64,000 nt of DNA from Catonia carolina (GCA_035578175.1 JAQMRL010000041.1:1112501-1176500), one strand, 5' to 3'. Positions 11,224 through 24,045 are shown, counted from the stretch's first letter. Notes: generated by a model not told the origin, from the sequence alone. A program made the numbers and translations.

Positions 11224-14200
11224 ATAAAATCAATATCCACGTAAGGAAATAGCTTAATAGCCTACTATTTACGTTGAAAATAGTTACGTACACAGAACAA
11301 CAGAAAACTCGTGGGGAAACTGTTGAATAAGAATAACTGAATGAACTAATTGTGTAAATATCACGCCTTTTGTGCAGGTATGAAATTATCTATACCAATA
11401 TTAATAGTGAGAGAAATTCATAGATGATTTATTGCTTTGGTTTTAACAAAATGAGGGATGGTAGACTTCGAGTTATAAGGAAAACTTTGAAACTTTAGGG
11501 TTGACCTTCAATAACCCGCACCTGCAAACGGAAAGATATATTCAACATTTTAAACCATTTTTCTGTCATTAGAAATATGCGAATGATAGTAAGAGAGTTT
11601 TACAAATCAAACGGACTGGTTGAACAGCAAGCTACTGAAGAAAATGCATAAGGTAATATTACCTCGTCCGCACGGAACATGTTAAGTGTTTTTCATTTTA
11701 TTGTACATTGGAGTTAACACTAATGTACAACGTAAAAAAGTGACAAAAGCCGTTAAGGTTTTAAGTCTTGTTTGGGTGGAAAGGAGTATAATAGTTGATA
11801 AAGTTATGATATAATAAATTTGTAGATAAGAAGCATTTCCTGTGGAAACAGGGTGTAAATTTCAAGTTTCTAATACCTACTGAAATTTTGTTACAACAAT
11901 GAAAAGATAATGCTGCTCTTTATTGGCTCTTCTGAAACATCACCAAAATGTAGTTAACACCTTTTATTTCTCAGGTACAGATAATATGCACTCACTATTT
12001 ACAAAAATTGGTAATTTATTGTGATGCGGGGAAAAATCCACCTACCTAACTATATATGTTCTAGGCACAACCATGTTCTATGGTAGATTTGATTAGTGCT
12101 TTCCGTTTAGGCAGAAGTCAGTTTTTATGACCCATAGTATAAAAAGTGAACCAATTAAGGATTTGACCTATGATCAGATTTATTGGAGTTCATCCGGTGG
12201 ATCTCATGTTTATCTTGGCTAAGCAACCACATACTGACTACCTTTTAAACTTTCTTATGTTCTTCAGATTACTGATAACAATAGGCATAAGATTTAAATG
12301 TAAAGGCATAAGTTAAGTTTAAAAGTTAAGGAGCTAAATAACCCGATTGTCTTTGGTATAATTTGGTGGAACTTTGTAGTCTATAATCAAGTTTCAGGTA
12401 TTGTAGCGATGAGTTGTTAAGAGGAAAGTGTTTTCATTTTTAAATGCCAGATAAGAACTTTTTCATGCATAAACCTGTCGAATGTTGTTTTGACTGTTAC
12501 TTGACAATATCTTATTTATTTTCGAGTTTAGTTGAAGCTTTAAATTCTGAAATCAATTTAATTAAAATAATCTATTTTTTAACTGTTTCGTAGTCCGAAC
12601 TTAATAATCACTTTCACTATTAATCATATAAATATATAATTGTTTAGTTTAAAAAAGTCTTGTTTGTTACTTTATTATAACCGGATCCCCAACAAAAATT
12701 AACTCAAGTGTCAAAATATATGTATTTATTTAGTTATAACATATGGTAATGATGTAATTTGATTAAAAAACAAAAATTGTAAAAATTCTTGGGAGATAAA
12801 AATGATTATTATTAAATTACACAAATGATATATGATATCCAGTTGACAATGTGCGTGTTATATTATATGAGCAGAACACAACATGAGACGATTTCTCTTA
12901 TACATTTTTAAATCCGTTTCTTCCCATTTATGTTATGTCTTGTTTATTTTAAAGGGCAGTCTTGAATATTTATTTATACTAAATTACCCGAGAAGGCATA
13001 ATTTTGTGTAAGGCGTAAGAGTAATTTGTCAACCCACCCAGTAACTTATTCAATGTAATATACTCACAAGCTTCCATAAATTTTGTTTTCTTTCCATTAA
13101 TTTTAAGTATCATGTTTCGTGGTCTTTTTATCCATTAAACTGTTATATATATTATATTCAGTAACATACTTTCGTCAACACGTATATTTTTTCTTTAATT
13201 TATTTTCCTATGTTTCTTTCTCTTTCTTTACCTTAGCGTAGAGAGAATTAGTATTGTGATAATAAAAAATTTTCTATATGAAAATTTTCAATGATGTTTG
13301 CGTTTCATGACTCCTCAAACCCAGGAAACTGGAATTCAGAAGAATCCCTCGTTTAACTCCCCAGGAACAAGCGGTAAAAATTTTAATGCTGCAGTTCTTT
13401 TAGATATATAAATACAGAGAATAAGCATTAAGCCTGTACCTAATCGTGAAATTTTAAATACATGTACTGTTTAGTATTTGATGTAAGATGCCATTATTTC
13501 TTCTGTTTGCGATAAAAGAAATACCAGAAAATATCATGTGGAAATGCGTCTTATTCTAACCAGTTTTTATTAATTTATATAATAATTTTTACGCAAAATT
13601 TTGATCTTACCCGGATCACCCTAATATAATAGGCCTATAATGTGTTATGTTAGTGCATCTATTTTACGATAACGGTGCTAAAATATGCACTTTTATTAAA
13701 AAACATTTGTAGTGAAAATTGTTCCCTTTGAAAATGTAGGTAAGCAGCCTGCTCGCACACTAAGCATATATGACTACTATTTTTTATCGAGCGATAAATT
13801 GACCAGAATAATATATTCACACACAATACTTTGTATTAGCGTAATCACATAATTGCTATTAAATATATATTATATTTTTGTTTATAATTACGAAATATAC
13901 AATTACAAATATCTTCGTTATTATGCGATAAAATTAAAACTGTTGTCTAGTATTGACCATAAATTTCCTCCAAACTTCTTCACATTTCTCGGTTTTTTGC
14001 TTGTTGTGCTCAGTTTAATAATAAAACTTGATGTTTTTTCTTCATCGCATCAGCGGTCATCCGCGTGCACCTGCTCTCATCCTGGTCTCCATTTTTGAAC
14101 AACACTACTCCCAAAAGTCGCTAATCCAATTTGGCTCGGGCCTAATCGGATCTCGTAATGATCGGATAATCCGAAAAACAAGCATAAAAAACATACCTAA

Positions 14201-14248
14201 TTCAAAAATAGCTGAATCTAATATTACGCACACATTATTGGAAGATGA
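11224..14248. other. 3-kb AT-rich stretch without recognisable gene
   Basis: I see no coding region with convincing composition, no RNA gene and no clear copy of families K, L, M or F. The 81-codon frame from 13853 is AT-driven and unrecognised. TAGGCCTA is at 13630-13637. Confidence 0.45.
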
Positions 14249-14535
14249 AGGACAAGGAAGTTGAAAGAAACTGAGATGCAGTTTTTGAAATCGGTGAGAG
14301 AAGCAACACTTAGGGATCGCGTCAAGAATGAAACAATGCGGCATGATTTGGATAGAACAGAATCTATGAGTCAGAGGATTGAACGATATAGGGAGAGGTG
14401 TTTACAACATGTACGCCGCGTGCCAGTTAATCGGTATCCGTTTGCCGTTACAATACTGTTCGCAAGGAGATTAGTCGTTGGGTAGACCAAGAAAAAGATG
14501 GATGGAAGCTGGAACAGGCAATCTGCCTAATCAGT
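14249..14535 (+). pseudogene. LINE ORF2 C-terminal relic
   Basis: The plus-strand frame from 14261 reads TEMQFLKSVREATLRDRVKN and continues through RIERYRERCLQHVRRVPVNRYP, then hits a stop at 14483-14485. The tail GRPRKRWMEAGTGN continues in another frame (14472-14530). This order (conserved 'RDR(I/V)xN', then 'QHVxRMxxxRxP', then 'GRPRKRW') is the standard C-terminal end of Jockey/CR1-type ORF2 proteins. At least one frameshift and truncation at both ends make it a pseudogene. A separate LINE fragment follows 160 bp downstream. Confidence 0.65.
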
Positions 14536-14690
14536 AAACGAGGAAGAGAAAGAGATTATTAGAAGTCATGTTATTGTGAAACGTCATGTTTATGACGTGC
14601 TGACAAAATATTGCGTAATCATCAATTACGATATTAAAATGGAGTGCTTTTTGCAGCCAGGCTGTAATGAAAATGTATAATTTCTTGTAA

Positions 14691-15177
14691 TTGCTAATGA
14701 ACAAAAATAAAAGTCTCCTTGAATGTTTCGTGTTCCCTGTCCTGTTGTACGGTGTGGAAGCTTGGACTCTCAATAGATTCAGTGAGAAGAAACTACAGGC
14801 TTTTGAGCTGTGGACCTACCGTAGAATGTTGAGGATCTCATATACTGAGCATGTCACGAATGAAGAGGTCCTCAGTAGAATGGGAAAGCAGCTGGAACTC
14901 ATGGAGGAAGTTAAGGCACGAAAATTAAGGTACCTTGGTCATGTTATGAGGGGACCAAGGTATCGAATATTGCATCTCATCATTCAAGGCAAAATATTAG
15001 GAAAAAGATCGGTGGGCAGCAGAAGGAGAAGGATATCCTGGCTGTGTAATTTGAGAAAGTGGTTCAGGTGTTCCTCAAACGAACTCTTTAAAGCAGCGGT
15101 CAACAAAATTCGTATCGCCATTATGATAGCCGACCTCCGTCATGGAGATGGCACGTGAAGAAGAAGAAGAAGAATAA
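14691..15177 (+). pseudogene. RTE-type LINE ORF2 C-terminus with (AAG)n tail
   Basis: A 155-codon open frame begins inside the reverse-transcriptase tail: FVFPVLLYGVEAWTL, then YRRMLRISYTEHVTNEEVL, RKLRYLGHVMRGPRY, and the end IADLRHGDGT then stop. This is the C-terminal part of the endonuclease-reverse transcriptase of RTE-like insect elements. The catalytic endonuclease and RT palm (YADD) are absent, so the copy is 5'-truncated at about 14,690. The stop at 15156-15158 is followed directly by an AAG microsatellite to 15175, the simple-repeat 3' end expected for RTE elements. The frame is intact over its whole length, suggesting relative youth. No target duplication was identified. Confidence 0.8.
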
Positions 15178-16879
15178 CATACTGTAAGCATCTTGAATTA
15201 AGAACTTGATTATGTTAGTTTTTTTATTATTGACTATACTCTTTAATTTTCTTTAAATTTAATTTTTATGATTACATGCCGATTGAAAATATTTTTTTCA
15301 TTATAAAATCACTTTGGTATTACTTAAAATACGATTTTCCTTAAAAAACCATGTTAAAAAACTAGAAATTACTTCGAATTAAAATTTTGGATTTGCAGGG
15401 TTCTTGTGTATTTCATCTACCGCCTGTGTGTCTTGCATTATGGCCCCTAATTTTCCGTACTGTTAAGTAATTTTTTGATCGATGTCGAGCAATTTGATGA
15501 TCTTTGTCAAAGAATATATTCTTTGGGTTTATTAACCCTTTCTCCTAAAAAATTCCCACCACTCGGTGAGAGTGTAAACATTAATTCTCGTATTCAATCC
15601 GATCATTACCAAAACCAAAATTCTGGTATTCATGGGATTTGGTTCAACTGTTTTTGCTTGTAATCGTAATAAGACAAACAAATTAACGAAAAAGAGCCAA
15701 ACATTTAGGTGAATTTATTTGCAGTATTTTATTGATCAATCCAACGTGAGGTTTTTTTGGAAAATTATACAACCACAATATTTCATTTACGATGTCCAAC
15801 GAAATAAAATTTTTTCGCAGAAAAATTTTCCCGGGAAAACTTTCACAAACATATTTTTCTACGTCGTTAAAATACTAATTTTTGTGCAAAAACATATTAA
15901 AGCAAAAAGGTCGAAAATCATACAGTACATTTATTTATATCCAAGTTTATATACATCACAAAAATATGTCAAAAACATGGGTCATAACTTTCATCGTTAT
16001 ACTTTTTTAATATCAATTTACTTTTATGATGTTACTGTCAGAAATCGAGGGAGTTGCTTAAGGCAATCGTGTAATTATACGGAGTTATTGATTTTACTTG
16101 AAAACGATATTGACATTTTGAATAATTTGAAAGTGATATTCACTTTCAATAATAAAATTTGATACTTTGTCATTATCTAATCGACCCCTCCAACACATTC
16201 TATAGCGTTCAGTGTACTGTATTACAGATTGTGATATATTATTTATAATTAACCGATATGAATATATATTATGAGGTAGCATTTTCAGAGCTTTGACCTG
16301 AAACCTTTCACCATTATTTGCACTCCATAATTAACAAACGGTTCGGCGTATCACCCTAAATTTTCGCTAATCATCTGGTAATACTGACTTTTTAATTACT
16401 TTATGTTTATTTTGTCATATATAAAAAAATTATTTTGATTTTTCCAAACAAATAAAGATTTATTTATAGTCAAATCTGCTGAATAGGACTACTATTTTAA
16501 AGGGACATCTTTTGAGTGTATTAAAAGGAAAAGCATTTTACCCAGGGTACAAGTAGATTAGGCATATATCTAATGAGAAGTGATCTTTACAGAACTATCG
16601 CACTGATCTTAAGAGTACGCAGTTTATATATCATGAGTTGTGCGTTGTTTACCCAGTATGCCATTTTTCATTTTTTTATAAACCAATGTTTATTAGGTAT
16701 CGGTTAAAAAAACCTAACTCATCTGCATTAAAAACAACCCTCTGTTCTCCATAGCAGTGGGGGTAAAACAATTTCTTTCTGTAATTTTTAACGTTGTTTT
16801 AAATAATAATAATTATTATTATTCCTTGATATAGTCACTTATTTGGACTGTGATTTTTCAATCTTTCAATTTCTTACGT
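15178..16879. other. No recognisable gene; one 147-codon AT-rich frame
   Basis: A plus-strand frame at 15719-16162 is long for this base composition but is rich in I, K, F, N and Y. It has no motif I recognise and no splice or promoter context, so I do not call it a gene. Confidence 0.3.
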
Positions 16880-17690
16880 GCCCAACAGACCTACATCACC
16901 TCTGACTGATGTGCCCTTTGAATTTCAGGTCTTTGTCCAGTCTTCCTTCCAGGTTCCTTAAAATATACTGTGTTGTTGAGCATGTGTTCTTGTGTGGTCC
17001 TGAATGCAAGATCTTGTGTTGTGATGTTCATTTTGGTCAGGCCGGCATTTTGTGACGGTACACTTCCTCATTACTTCTGAGCCTGTATTCCCCGTCTTCT
17101 AGTCGGGAACCTAGGATGTTTCTTTTCCATCCTTCGTTTTTTAGTTGCTATCTTCTCCAGTATGCCTTTCTTGGTCATGGTTAAAAATTCAGCTGCGTAG
17201 AGTGCTTCTGACCTAATTACTGTTTGGTATTGTCGTAGTTTCACTGCTTGAGATACATACTTTTTGTTGTAGATATTCTGGGTTAGGCGGTATGTGAGTT
17301 CAACTCGGTTGGCTCGGTTCATGCACGCGGTAGTTTGAATTGTTCGACTCGCTTTCTTTGGCCAATCGAGATATGAAGTGTCTGCAGTCGTTTATTAGTT
17401 CTGTATGAAAAAAACTGTGTCTTTTTGAAGGATACCTGGAGTCCGGCTTTGGACGCTTCTCTGTGCAGAATATTTAGTTTGTGGGCTGCTTCTTCTTCCG
17501 ACGTGGCTAGAGGGGCGAAGTCATCTACAAAAGCCAAGTTTTGACTGATATATTTTACATTTTGGACCTAAGCAGATGCCTTCGTGGACTTGCTTAGTTT
17601 ATTCTTAACGACCTTTTTCTAGAGCACAGTTAATCATTACGGGGGAGTGTCCGTCTCCTTGTCTAACTTCTGACTTTTCGATTACTAATA
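16880..17690 (-). pseudogene. LINE reverse transcriptase relic
   Basis: The minus strand carries, in order, a decayed 'RQGDGHSPVMINCALEK' (RT motif, ~17,670-17,620), the catalytic-site relic AFVDDFAPLATSEEEAAHKL (17537 downward; usual core YADD, here FVDD), 'KAGLQVSFKKTQ', and the thumb/tail block LTYRLTQNIYNKKYVSQAVK (17,300-17,200). At least two frameshifts separate these blocks, and the tail decays further to about 16,880. It is a non-LTR reverse transcriptase pseudogene of a different lineage from the one at 14.7 kb. The VDD core retains both catalytic aspartates, but the frame breaks rule out function. Confidence 0.7.
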
Positions 17691-18956
17691 ATTATTTTTT
17701 AGAATTTATTTATTGAACAGAAACTGAGCGTGATTAGCGGGATTCAGCGCGTATTAGGAGAGGATATTTTCATTGTTTTTCATACCTTAAGGAGTTTATA
17801 AAAATGCGCAATAAACGGGAAATCGTATTATAAGCGTGAACATAAGTTATTATATGAACTTTTATTGTCACGCAAATAATATGCATTATATTATGACATG
17901 TAAAATTTTTAAATTTACAGATTGGGAAAGTAATGCTACGTTACAGATTTCAAAAAGTAACTGACTAGGCAATCACTTGGAGTGGTCCAGGGAAACTGCA
18001 AAAATTCCTTGGCCGGGCCAGCCGTTTCTATGCAATTAATTACAACATAATGTCTGATTTTCGTCACGATATGTTTATTTTCACAAGTCATCAAGGTGAA
18101 CAGTTTCTCGTAGATTATTTGACAGTTTTCAAATAGCAGAAACAATGATTCATTGACTAACAAGGAATTTTATACATAAAAACAACGCTGAAAATATTTA
18201 CGAAATGAATAGCAGGCTAAACACAGAAAACAAAAACCATCAGATCTTAATCCATGATAAAGAAGCTTAGAAAAGTATAATTGTACGGGAAATTTTTAAA
18301 TACCTACGTAAATGCAAAATTTTTGTAAATTTATAAAGATATGAATTTACCTAGGCTAAATATAAAGACTATTACCTGCTGTTTTATTTCAAAAAATTTA
18401 AACCTATATCGAATATGAATACAAATTAAATTTACAAACAACATTTAATATTTGAATTCAAAGATACAATAATAAAATAATAACTACTAGAAAATGTAGA
18501 ACACACAATTTAATTTGCATTCACATTTTAATTAAATACAGAAATAGTATTCAGTGATTAAATGAATGAATGACACGTACGTCAGTATGCCAGAACTCCA
18601 GAACTACAGAATGATAAATTAATACAAGTAAATTAATTTAATTCACTTTTGAATTAATTTTACCTCTTCTTTTACACAGAATAGGTTCACAAAAGCATTG
18701 TCTTATTCTTCGAATGCCGGCAGAAATTTATTATTATGAATATACTTTTAAAAATATTTTCACTTCCTCATACTCTATGTTAAGTAGGAACATTAAGAGA
18801 ACATTGCAATGGGGTCTAATTTTCAATACCAGATTACAACTGATCTTAATGATATATATCATCCCTTTGAGGTAAAAAGTGGTTTTAAAAGAATATTCTT
18901 CTGTATTTATGTTATTTGCACTTCAGCAAAAAAAGAAACGATCTAAGATCGTGTAA
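17691..18956. other. No gene recognised
   Basis: A 75-codon minus-strand frame (17936-18163) is unrecognised. The rest is AT-rich with no repeat I could place. Confidence 0.4.
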
Positions 18957-19225
18957 CCGGATGGTAAGCATGAGTGGTGTGAAGAAAACCTTAGATATTT
19001 AGGGGCTCTGAATAGGCCTGTTTATTGTTGGTGCGTCTAACAGGCTTTGGCGGTCGTAGGAGGTGGAGGACAAGGCGTCTCGTCATCCAGGGAGACGTCA
19101 TTGTTTTCCCTCGCATTAGTGCATTGACGATGGCTTCGTCTGGAACCGGTGGACGTAACGCTTGGTTAAGGGACCACTGTGGGTACGGCTGACAGCAGCA
19201 GACATAACGGTACCGGCCGACAGCG
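18957..19225 (-). repeat. GC-rich repeat, copy A (possible LINE 3' end)
   Basis: About 240 bp from ACCGGATGGT to 'GGGTACGGCTG' align with 38602-38854 with substitutions throughout but few gaps. Both contain the block GAGACGTCAT and the order of GC-rich words is the same. Copy B sits downstream of a Jockey-like RT on the minus strand, so this may be a 5'-truncated tail of the same LINE. That link is an inference. The histone-type stem-loop of copy B is degenerate here (GGCCTATTCAGAGCC on the minus strand). The minus-strand 94-codon frame over this block is probably not a gene. Confidence 0.6.
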
Positions 19226-19332
19226 CTTACGGGCACGCGCGCGCACGTGTTGTGTGTGTGAACAAAATATCTCAAGAACGGAACAACGCAACAACGAAAA
19301 AGTTAAAACTTATAACTCAAGTTAGGTACTAG

Positions 19333-19891
19333 TGTGTAGCAAAGATTTGATTGCCCTCTGCGGAGAGGAGCAGAATCGGCCCGCTACTAGCCTTTTCAAT
19401 AGCTTTTTTCATTATATGTTGTTTAGGTCATCAGCCGAAAAGCTGGTTTGAACCTGATGAGGTTTTACTAAGTAAAACGAGGAGTGAGGTGGTTTACCAT
19501 TGCCTTCCTCACTGAATAGAAAAATACGCTTATCAGCATGCCGGGCCCTCTGAGCAGCATGTATTTCCCACTCTGCAAATGACACCTTCACTTCATTCAC
19601 CACAAGGTCTGGCTGTATAATGAAATCCATTACTTTCAGAAGAGATAACTCTGATTAGTGTCTTTTGCACCTCTACCTCTTCTGTTCTTAAATGATTCAG
19701 TCATTTAATTGGCTGACCATGTGATAAGAAACAGAACAATTTATTTTAGCCAAGCAACGAACAGATTGAGTGTAAATAATTTGACTCTCCACCTGTCTGT
19801 TATGGGCAGTTTCATTATGTACTACTATACTAACTAGTAACGGGCCGATTCTGCTCTTCGCCGCAGAGGGCAATCAAATTTTTGCCACACA
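19333..19891. mobile_element. 559-bp TIR element with 7-bp TSD
   Basis: Inverted termini of about 60 bp: TGTGTAGCAAAGATTTGATT on the left mirrors AATCAAATTTTTGCCACACA on the right, and both arms continue through GCCCTCTGCGG and the CGGCCCG(C/T)TACTAG block. The element is flanked by gtactag on both sides (19326-19332 and 19892-19898) and sits inside a K copy, which fixes the boundaries. Its core is an M repeat (19417-19810) plus two short unique segments. It encodes no transposase. The superfamily is uncertain: TGTGT ends with a 7-bp duplication do not match the classes I know well. Confidence 0.85.
19417..19810 (-). repeat. Family M repeat, copy 2 (inside TIR element)
   Basis: Full M sequence in minus orientation with an uninterrupted 72-codon frame (19630-19412, start MDFIIQPDLVVNEVKV) that is also open in copy 4. 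Substitutions between copies are not clearly concentrated in third positions, so coding is doubtful. Confidence 0.7.
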
Positions 19892-20520
19892 GTACTAGAG
19901 GACCCTGCACAAACATTCCCTTGTAGTAGTTTTTTGTGCGATATTTTAATTTTTAAAAAAAAATTAATAGAAACAAAAACGGTTCTACAAATTTTTTTGA
20001 AAAAGTCTCATTTACTACATTTTTATGCTCTGAAATATAAGGTAAAATTCTTGGTGGTTGTGCTCAATTTTTAATTTTTTTTAAATTACAGCCTTAGTGC
20101 ATTACACCGGAAAAGCGTATATGACTGACGTAATAGAATATTATAAAACGCACAACTTTTATTTCAAACGTTTTTCTACAACGCTAAGTTTATCATTAAC
20201 TAGTGATTTTATGTATTTTGCTCAACAAAATCAATAAAAATTGGGGGGTTTTAAGGTTGGGCCTTATGGCCAAGTTATAGATAAAAAAAATCCTACAACT
20301 TTTATTTCAAGCTTTTTTTCTCTAACAGAGCCTAATTTTGCGTCATTAAGTGATTTTCCATATGTTTTAGTCCAACACAGGTAGATTTTTATTCACTCAT
20401 TATTAAAAAAAGGCTTTTCTTTTTAAAATTCTACATTTTTTAAGTCTACTCCCGTTTAAATTTATAAGTTATATTTTTATTTACATTGGCGAGAGAAAGT
20501 ATTGTGAGTGTACACCTGCT

Positions 20521-21005
20521 TTATTCTTGGCTAAAAATAAATTAAATTAAATCTCTTTACAAATTATTATCGTAATTATCACAAGTATAAGATTTGTGAA
20601 GAAGTTAGTTCGATTTATTGTTTAATTTATATTAGTATTTTTATTGTAATATTTTCTTGTTTAATTTACTCGTAATGTTCAGGATATCCCACCTTTGCTA
20701 AGGATGTAGGCCTTTTAACAGGTTTGTTCTAAAATCAATAGGTATAATACGCTATTTTGGCAAAGGTTTTGACGTGGTTTATCTTGAGTGCTTGAGGTGA
20801 ATACCGGAACAGTTCCATTTTCTTGCCAAAGAATTATCATAACTTTCCTTCTCCTTTTTCATTTCGACTTGTCACATACAATATTTTATTTTACGTGAAA
20901 ATCTAAAAGATATTTTGTTTTTGAATTTTAGATATTATACAGATTTCTCGGCTGGTTTGTTCGTGTAAATTTTTATATAATGTAGCATCTTTTGTCCATT
21001 ATAGT
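20521..21005. other. No gene seen
   Basis: AT-rich, nothing recognised. Confidence 0.4.
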
Positions 21006-21387
21006 CAGGAAGAGTGTCAAATTATTTACCCTCAATCTGTTCGTTGCAGGACTTAAATAAATAGTTCTGTTTCTTATCACATAATCAGCCAATTGAATGA
21101 CTGAATTATTTAAGAACAGAAGAGATAGAGATGTAAAATACACTAATCAGAGTTATCTCCTCTGAAAGTAATGAATTTCATTATACAGCCAGACCTTATG
21201 ATGAATGAAGTGAAGGTGTCATTTGCAGAGTGGAAAATATGTGCTTTTCAGTGGGCCCAGCATGCTGATAAGCGTACTTTTACGCTTAGGTGAAGAAGAC
21301 CATGGTTACCACCTCACTCCTCGTTCTACTTAGTAAAACCTCTACAGGTTCAAACCAGCCTTTCGGATGATGACCTAAACAACATTG
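21006..21387 (+). repeat. Family M repeat, copy 3
   Basis: Starts GAGTGTCAAATTATTTAC and ends GATGACCTAAACAACA. The 72-codon frame is broken near TGAAGAAGACCATGG. It abuts a minus-oriented L copy 20 bp further right. Confidence 0.7.
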
Positions 21388-21408
21388 CAGCATGCAGAAC
21401 TAGGTTCA

Positions 21409-21990
21409 TTTAGACTCTGAGTATGATAAATAATAAAAATAATTACTTTAAGTTAATACATAATAATTAATTTTATATTTACACAATAATTAATTATTAA
21501 ACTTAGCCTGCTAACAAATACAATTAGATTACATAAATTAAATAAATTATTAAACTTAAGCTTAAAACCACCTCACTCCTCGTTTTACTTAGTAAAAGTT
21601 CCAAAGGTTCAAACCAGCCAACAACAAAAAATCAAAACAATCAATTTACTTGACCACAACCACTAGCTACTACTCGTACGCGCAAACACTATTAACGTAA
21701 TTGAGAACCGGTTCCGTACAGACACTAATTAGAAATTGTCCAAGAAGCACTTTCCATTTATAATTCATGTATTGACTACATGATACAAAGACTTTTATAC
21801 CTGCGGTTATCAAACCGCAAACTATCAGGTTCCCAGCATACAAAATCTTTCTTATGAAATCGCTGCTATTCTGGAACACAGTGGAAGGAAACAAAATGAA
21901 ACCAAACGTTTTTTCCCTAGAATTCCTATACAAAGCATCTCATTCAACTATCCTTGTTTAACACACTCAAAAATTTCTAGACCAATCACG
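21409..21990 (-). repeat. Family L LTR-like repeat, copy with embedded M fragment
   Basis: It begins CTAGGTTCATTTAGACTCTG and follows the L block order to the CATTCAACTATCCTTGTT block. At 21567-21619 it contains a ~50-bp piece of M (CCACCTCACTCCTCGTTTTA), so the two families have exchanged or captured sequence here. Confidence 0.55.
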
Positions 21991-23034
21991 AACTACTCCA
22001 AAGTTACAATAGTATATCAATTATTTGTTCATTTTTGTAACTACAACAACCTTTATTCAAGTAAATTTTTTGACATTAATTTAACCTATCTTCGAAGGGT
22101 GGGTTAAATCATGTGGTTGATAGTTTTAGTGATCTCTGTAAGAATACAAATTCTGATTATAATAGCTTACTTAGTTTTAGGAAGGAACGAAAACAATAGC
22201 TATTGATTTAGGGTAGTTACCCTACTTTTCACCATGAGATTAATATGATAACAATTTAATGTTCCACTTTTTTATTACATATTTTTTTCACCGTGCTTAT
22301 TTATGAAAAATCAGTTTTCCAGTGTTTTTTTATTGATATTGTTACTAATATTACTAAGTATTTTTTTTTATTAATTTAATTTAGCTTTGAAGTTATTTAC
22401 TATTGTTTGTACTCATTACTCGTAAAGTGCCCAACACCTAAGAAGTCGTTGGATTTGGAGAGCTCTATTTCAGAAAAGGATCGAACGGAAAATTTTTAAC
22501 GCAACAGCAAATTAAACCCAGTCCTTTCCTGCGTTGATATGTTTGACTTAAACTTTTTATAAAAACTTAGAGATACAGCAATTTACGCGTAAAAAGGATC
22601 TAGTATTTAACCAATTTTCTTTTAATGTGCTTTTTAAACGTCTGTTACTTCGTCCAGTCTACATAAATATATTCGGCGTTTAAGTGATTAAATAGCATAG
22701 TTTTCTCTATAGTGTGGATATTAGGTCTATATGAGTAAAATCCGACGTTTTGTTTTAATATGGCGGCCAATTTAAGAAAAGGAATTTTTTTGACTCAACT
22801 TGAAGGTAGGGAAATTATTTTTGGTCTGAACCAAATGTTTTTAAAATAGTGTTATGTCAAGGATGGCTTTTTCTAGATATAGTGACGAATAAAAAGGAAA
22901 CTGAAATAAGAATGATCAAGGAATTCTGATTTCAGTAGCTACAACAAACCTCGGTTGCCGCTGGACATGCTGTGGAAGTACAGTAGGCCTATGTTTTATA
23001 ACTACTACAGAAAACTGTGTTTCTAAATATAAAA
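21991..23034. other. No gene recognised
   Basis: AT-rich DNA. TAGGCCTA at 22984-22991. Possibly part of the element whose end is at 23098, but no transposase motif is visible. Confidence 0.35.
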
Positions 23035-23098
23035 TCGGATCCGTTTCGGTTAAGCCGGGTTACGGTTAAGCGGGGTTCGGATAATCGGGTCGTTACTG
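23035..23098 (-). mobile_element. Pogo/Tigger-like terminal repeat (one end)
   Basis: Read on the minus strand from 23098 it is CAGTAACGACCCGATTATCC followed by repeated 'CTTAACCG' words, bounded by TA (23099-23100). Ends of the form CAG...CGATTATCCG are common in pogo/Tigger-type elements. The matching left end was not found, so this is a fragment or a diverged element. Confidence 0.4.
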
Positions 23099-23410
23099 TA
23101 TTTTAAATTCTATCATTTACGCTTAAAAGTTAATAAAAGGTGTGATAACCCAAAACATAGCATATTACTCCTATTTATGACTTATTCAAATTTATGTTTA
23201 AAATGTATATCAAATTTTCGAATGTGGTTTTATTTAAATAATTTGTAATGTTGTCATACATTTGTTTGTCGTCTGCTTTGATTTTTTGTTAATGAAAGAG
23301 TGAATTTGTAAATGGTTAAAATTAATTAATAAAATATTATTTTTGTGCTTGCCTAAATCGATACATTTCTAAAACTCATTAAGCAAATATATTTTAAAAT
23401 AACCTTTTAA

Positions 23411-24041
23411 CCCTTTGGAGACTATTGACGGATGTATCCGTCAAAAATCTTTCCCATAATTCATTTTGCATATAAATATCCGAATACAGTTTAAATGGTC
23501 ACGGTCGTTTAGCGGAATGGATCCATGTTTAGCGGATTTTTCTTTATAGTCAACAGAATTATGCAAAAATAACTAAATATTCCAGAAAGTTTGCACCTGC
23601 AAAAGCTGGGTTGACAGCACTATCCGCCAGTGTTCCTGGCTGCAACGAGGTGGGTGTTTCATATTATCCATGTTTTCTGTGTTCATTACTACTTACGTGT
23701 CGTTCGTTCGTCCAATTTAATCATAATATATTTTTAACAATCTTTATTCTTTTAGATATGTTTAATCTTTTATTATGAAATTTAATGTACAAATATTATT
23801 TAGTCAGTTAAATTTATGGATTTATCTGCATACATCACTTCACTCAGAACTAAAGACGAATATATCCGCATCTATTTTTATTTAGTAAAAGTAAAACGAA
23901 TGTATGCGATAAAATTTGCGTGGATTCTGAGCCTTTAAAAACAGTTCGTTATCCAGGAAACACATTTTTCTAAAAGTATTATTTACCCCAACCTATAATT
24001 AAATGGGTTTGTGACATGAAACTAATTCCGTTCACGAAGAG
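23411..24041. mobile_element. piggyBac-like non-autonomous element, copy 1
   Basis: Flanked by TTAA on both sides (23407-23410 and 24042-24045). The left end is CCCTTTGGAG and the right end reads CTCTTCGTGAAC inverted, a weak TIR of the CCYTTNG type usual for piggyBac. No transposase. A second, more eroded copy at 53018-53671 has the same internal order (TGACGGAT block, CGCCAGTGTT block, AAATTTGCGTGG block), confirming a mobile family. Confidence 0.7.
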
Positions 24042-24045
24042 TTAA

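Larger units (their letters stand above)
19230..20520 (-). repeat. Family K repeat split by a TIR element
   Basis: The K sequence runs from a GT-rich run (19248-19260) through 'AACTCAAGTTAG', is interrupted by 19326-19898, and resumes at 'CTGCACAAACATT'. It ends at GGCGAGAGAAAGTATTGTGA (20488-20507). The uninterrupted length would be about 0.7 kb. Confidence 0.75.
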
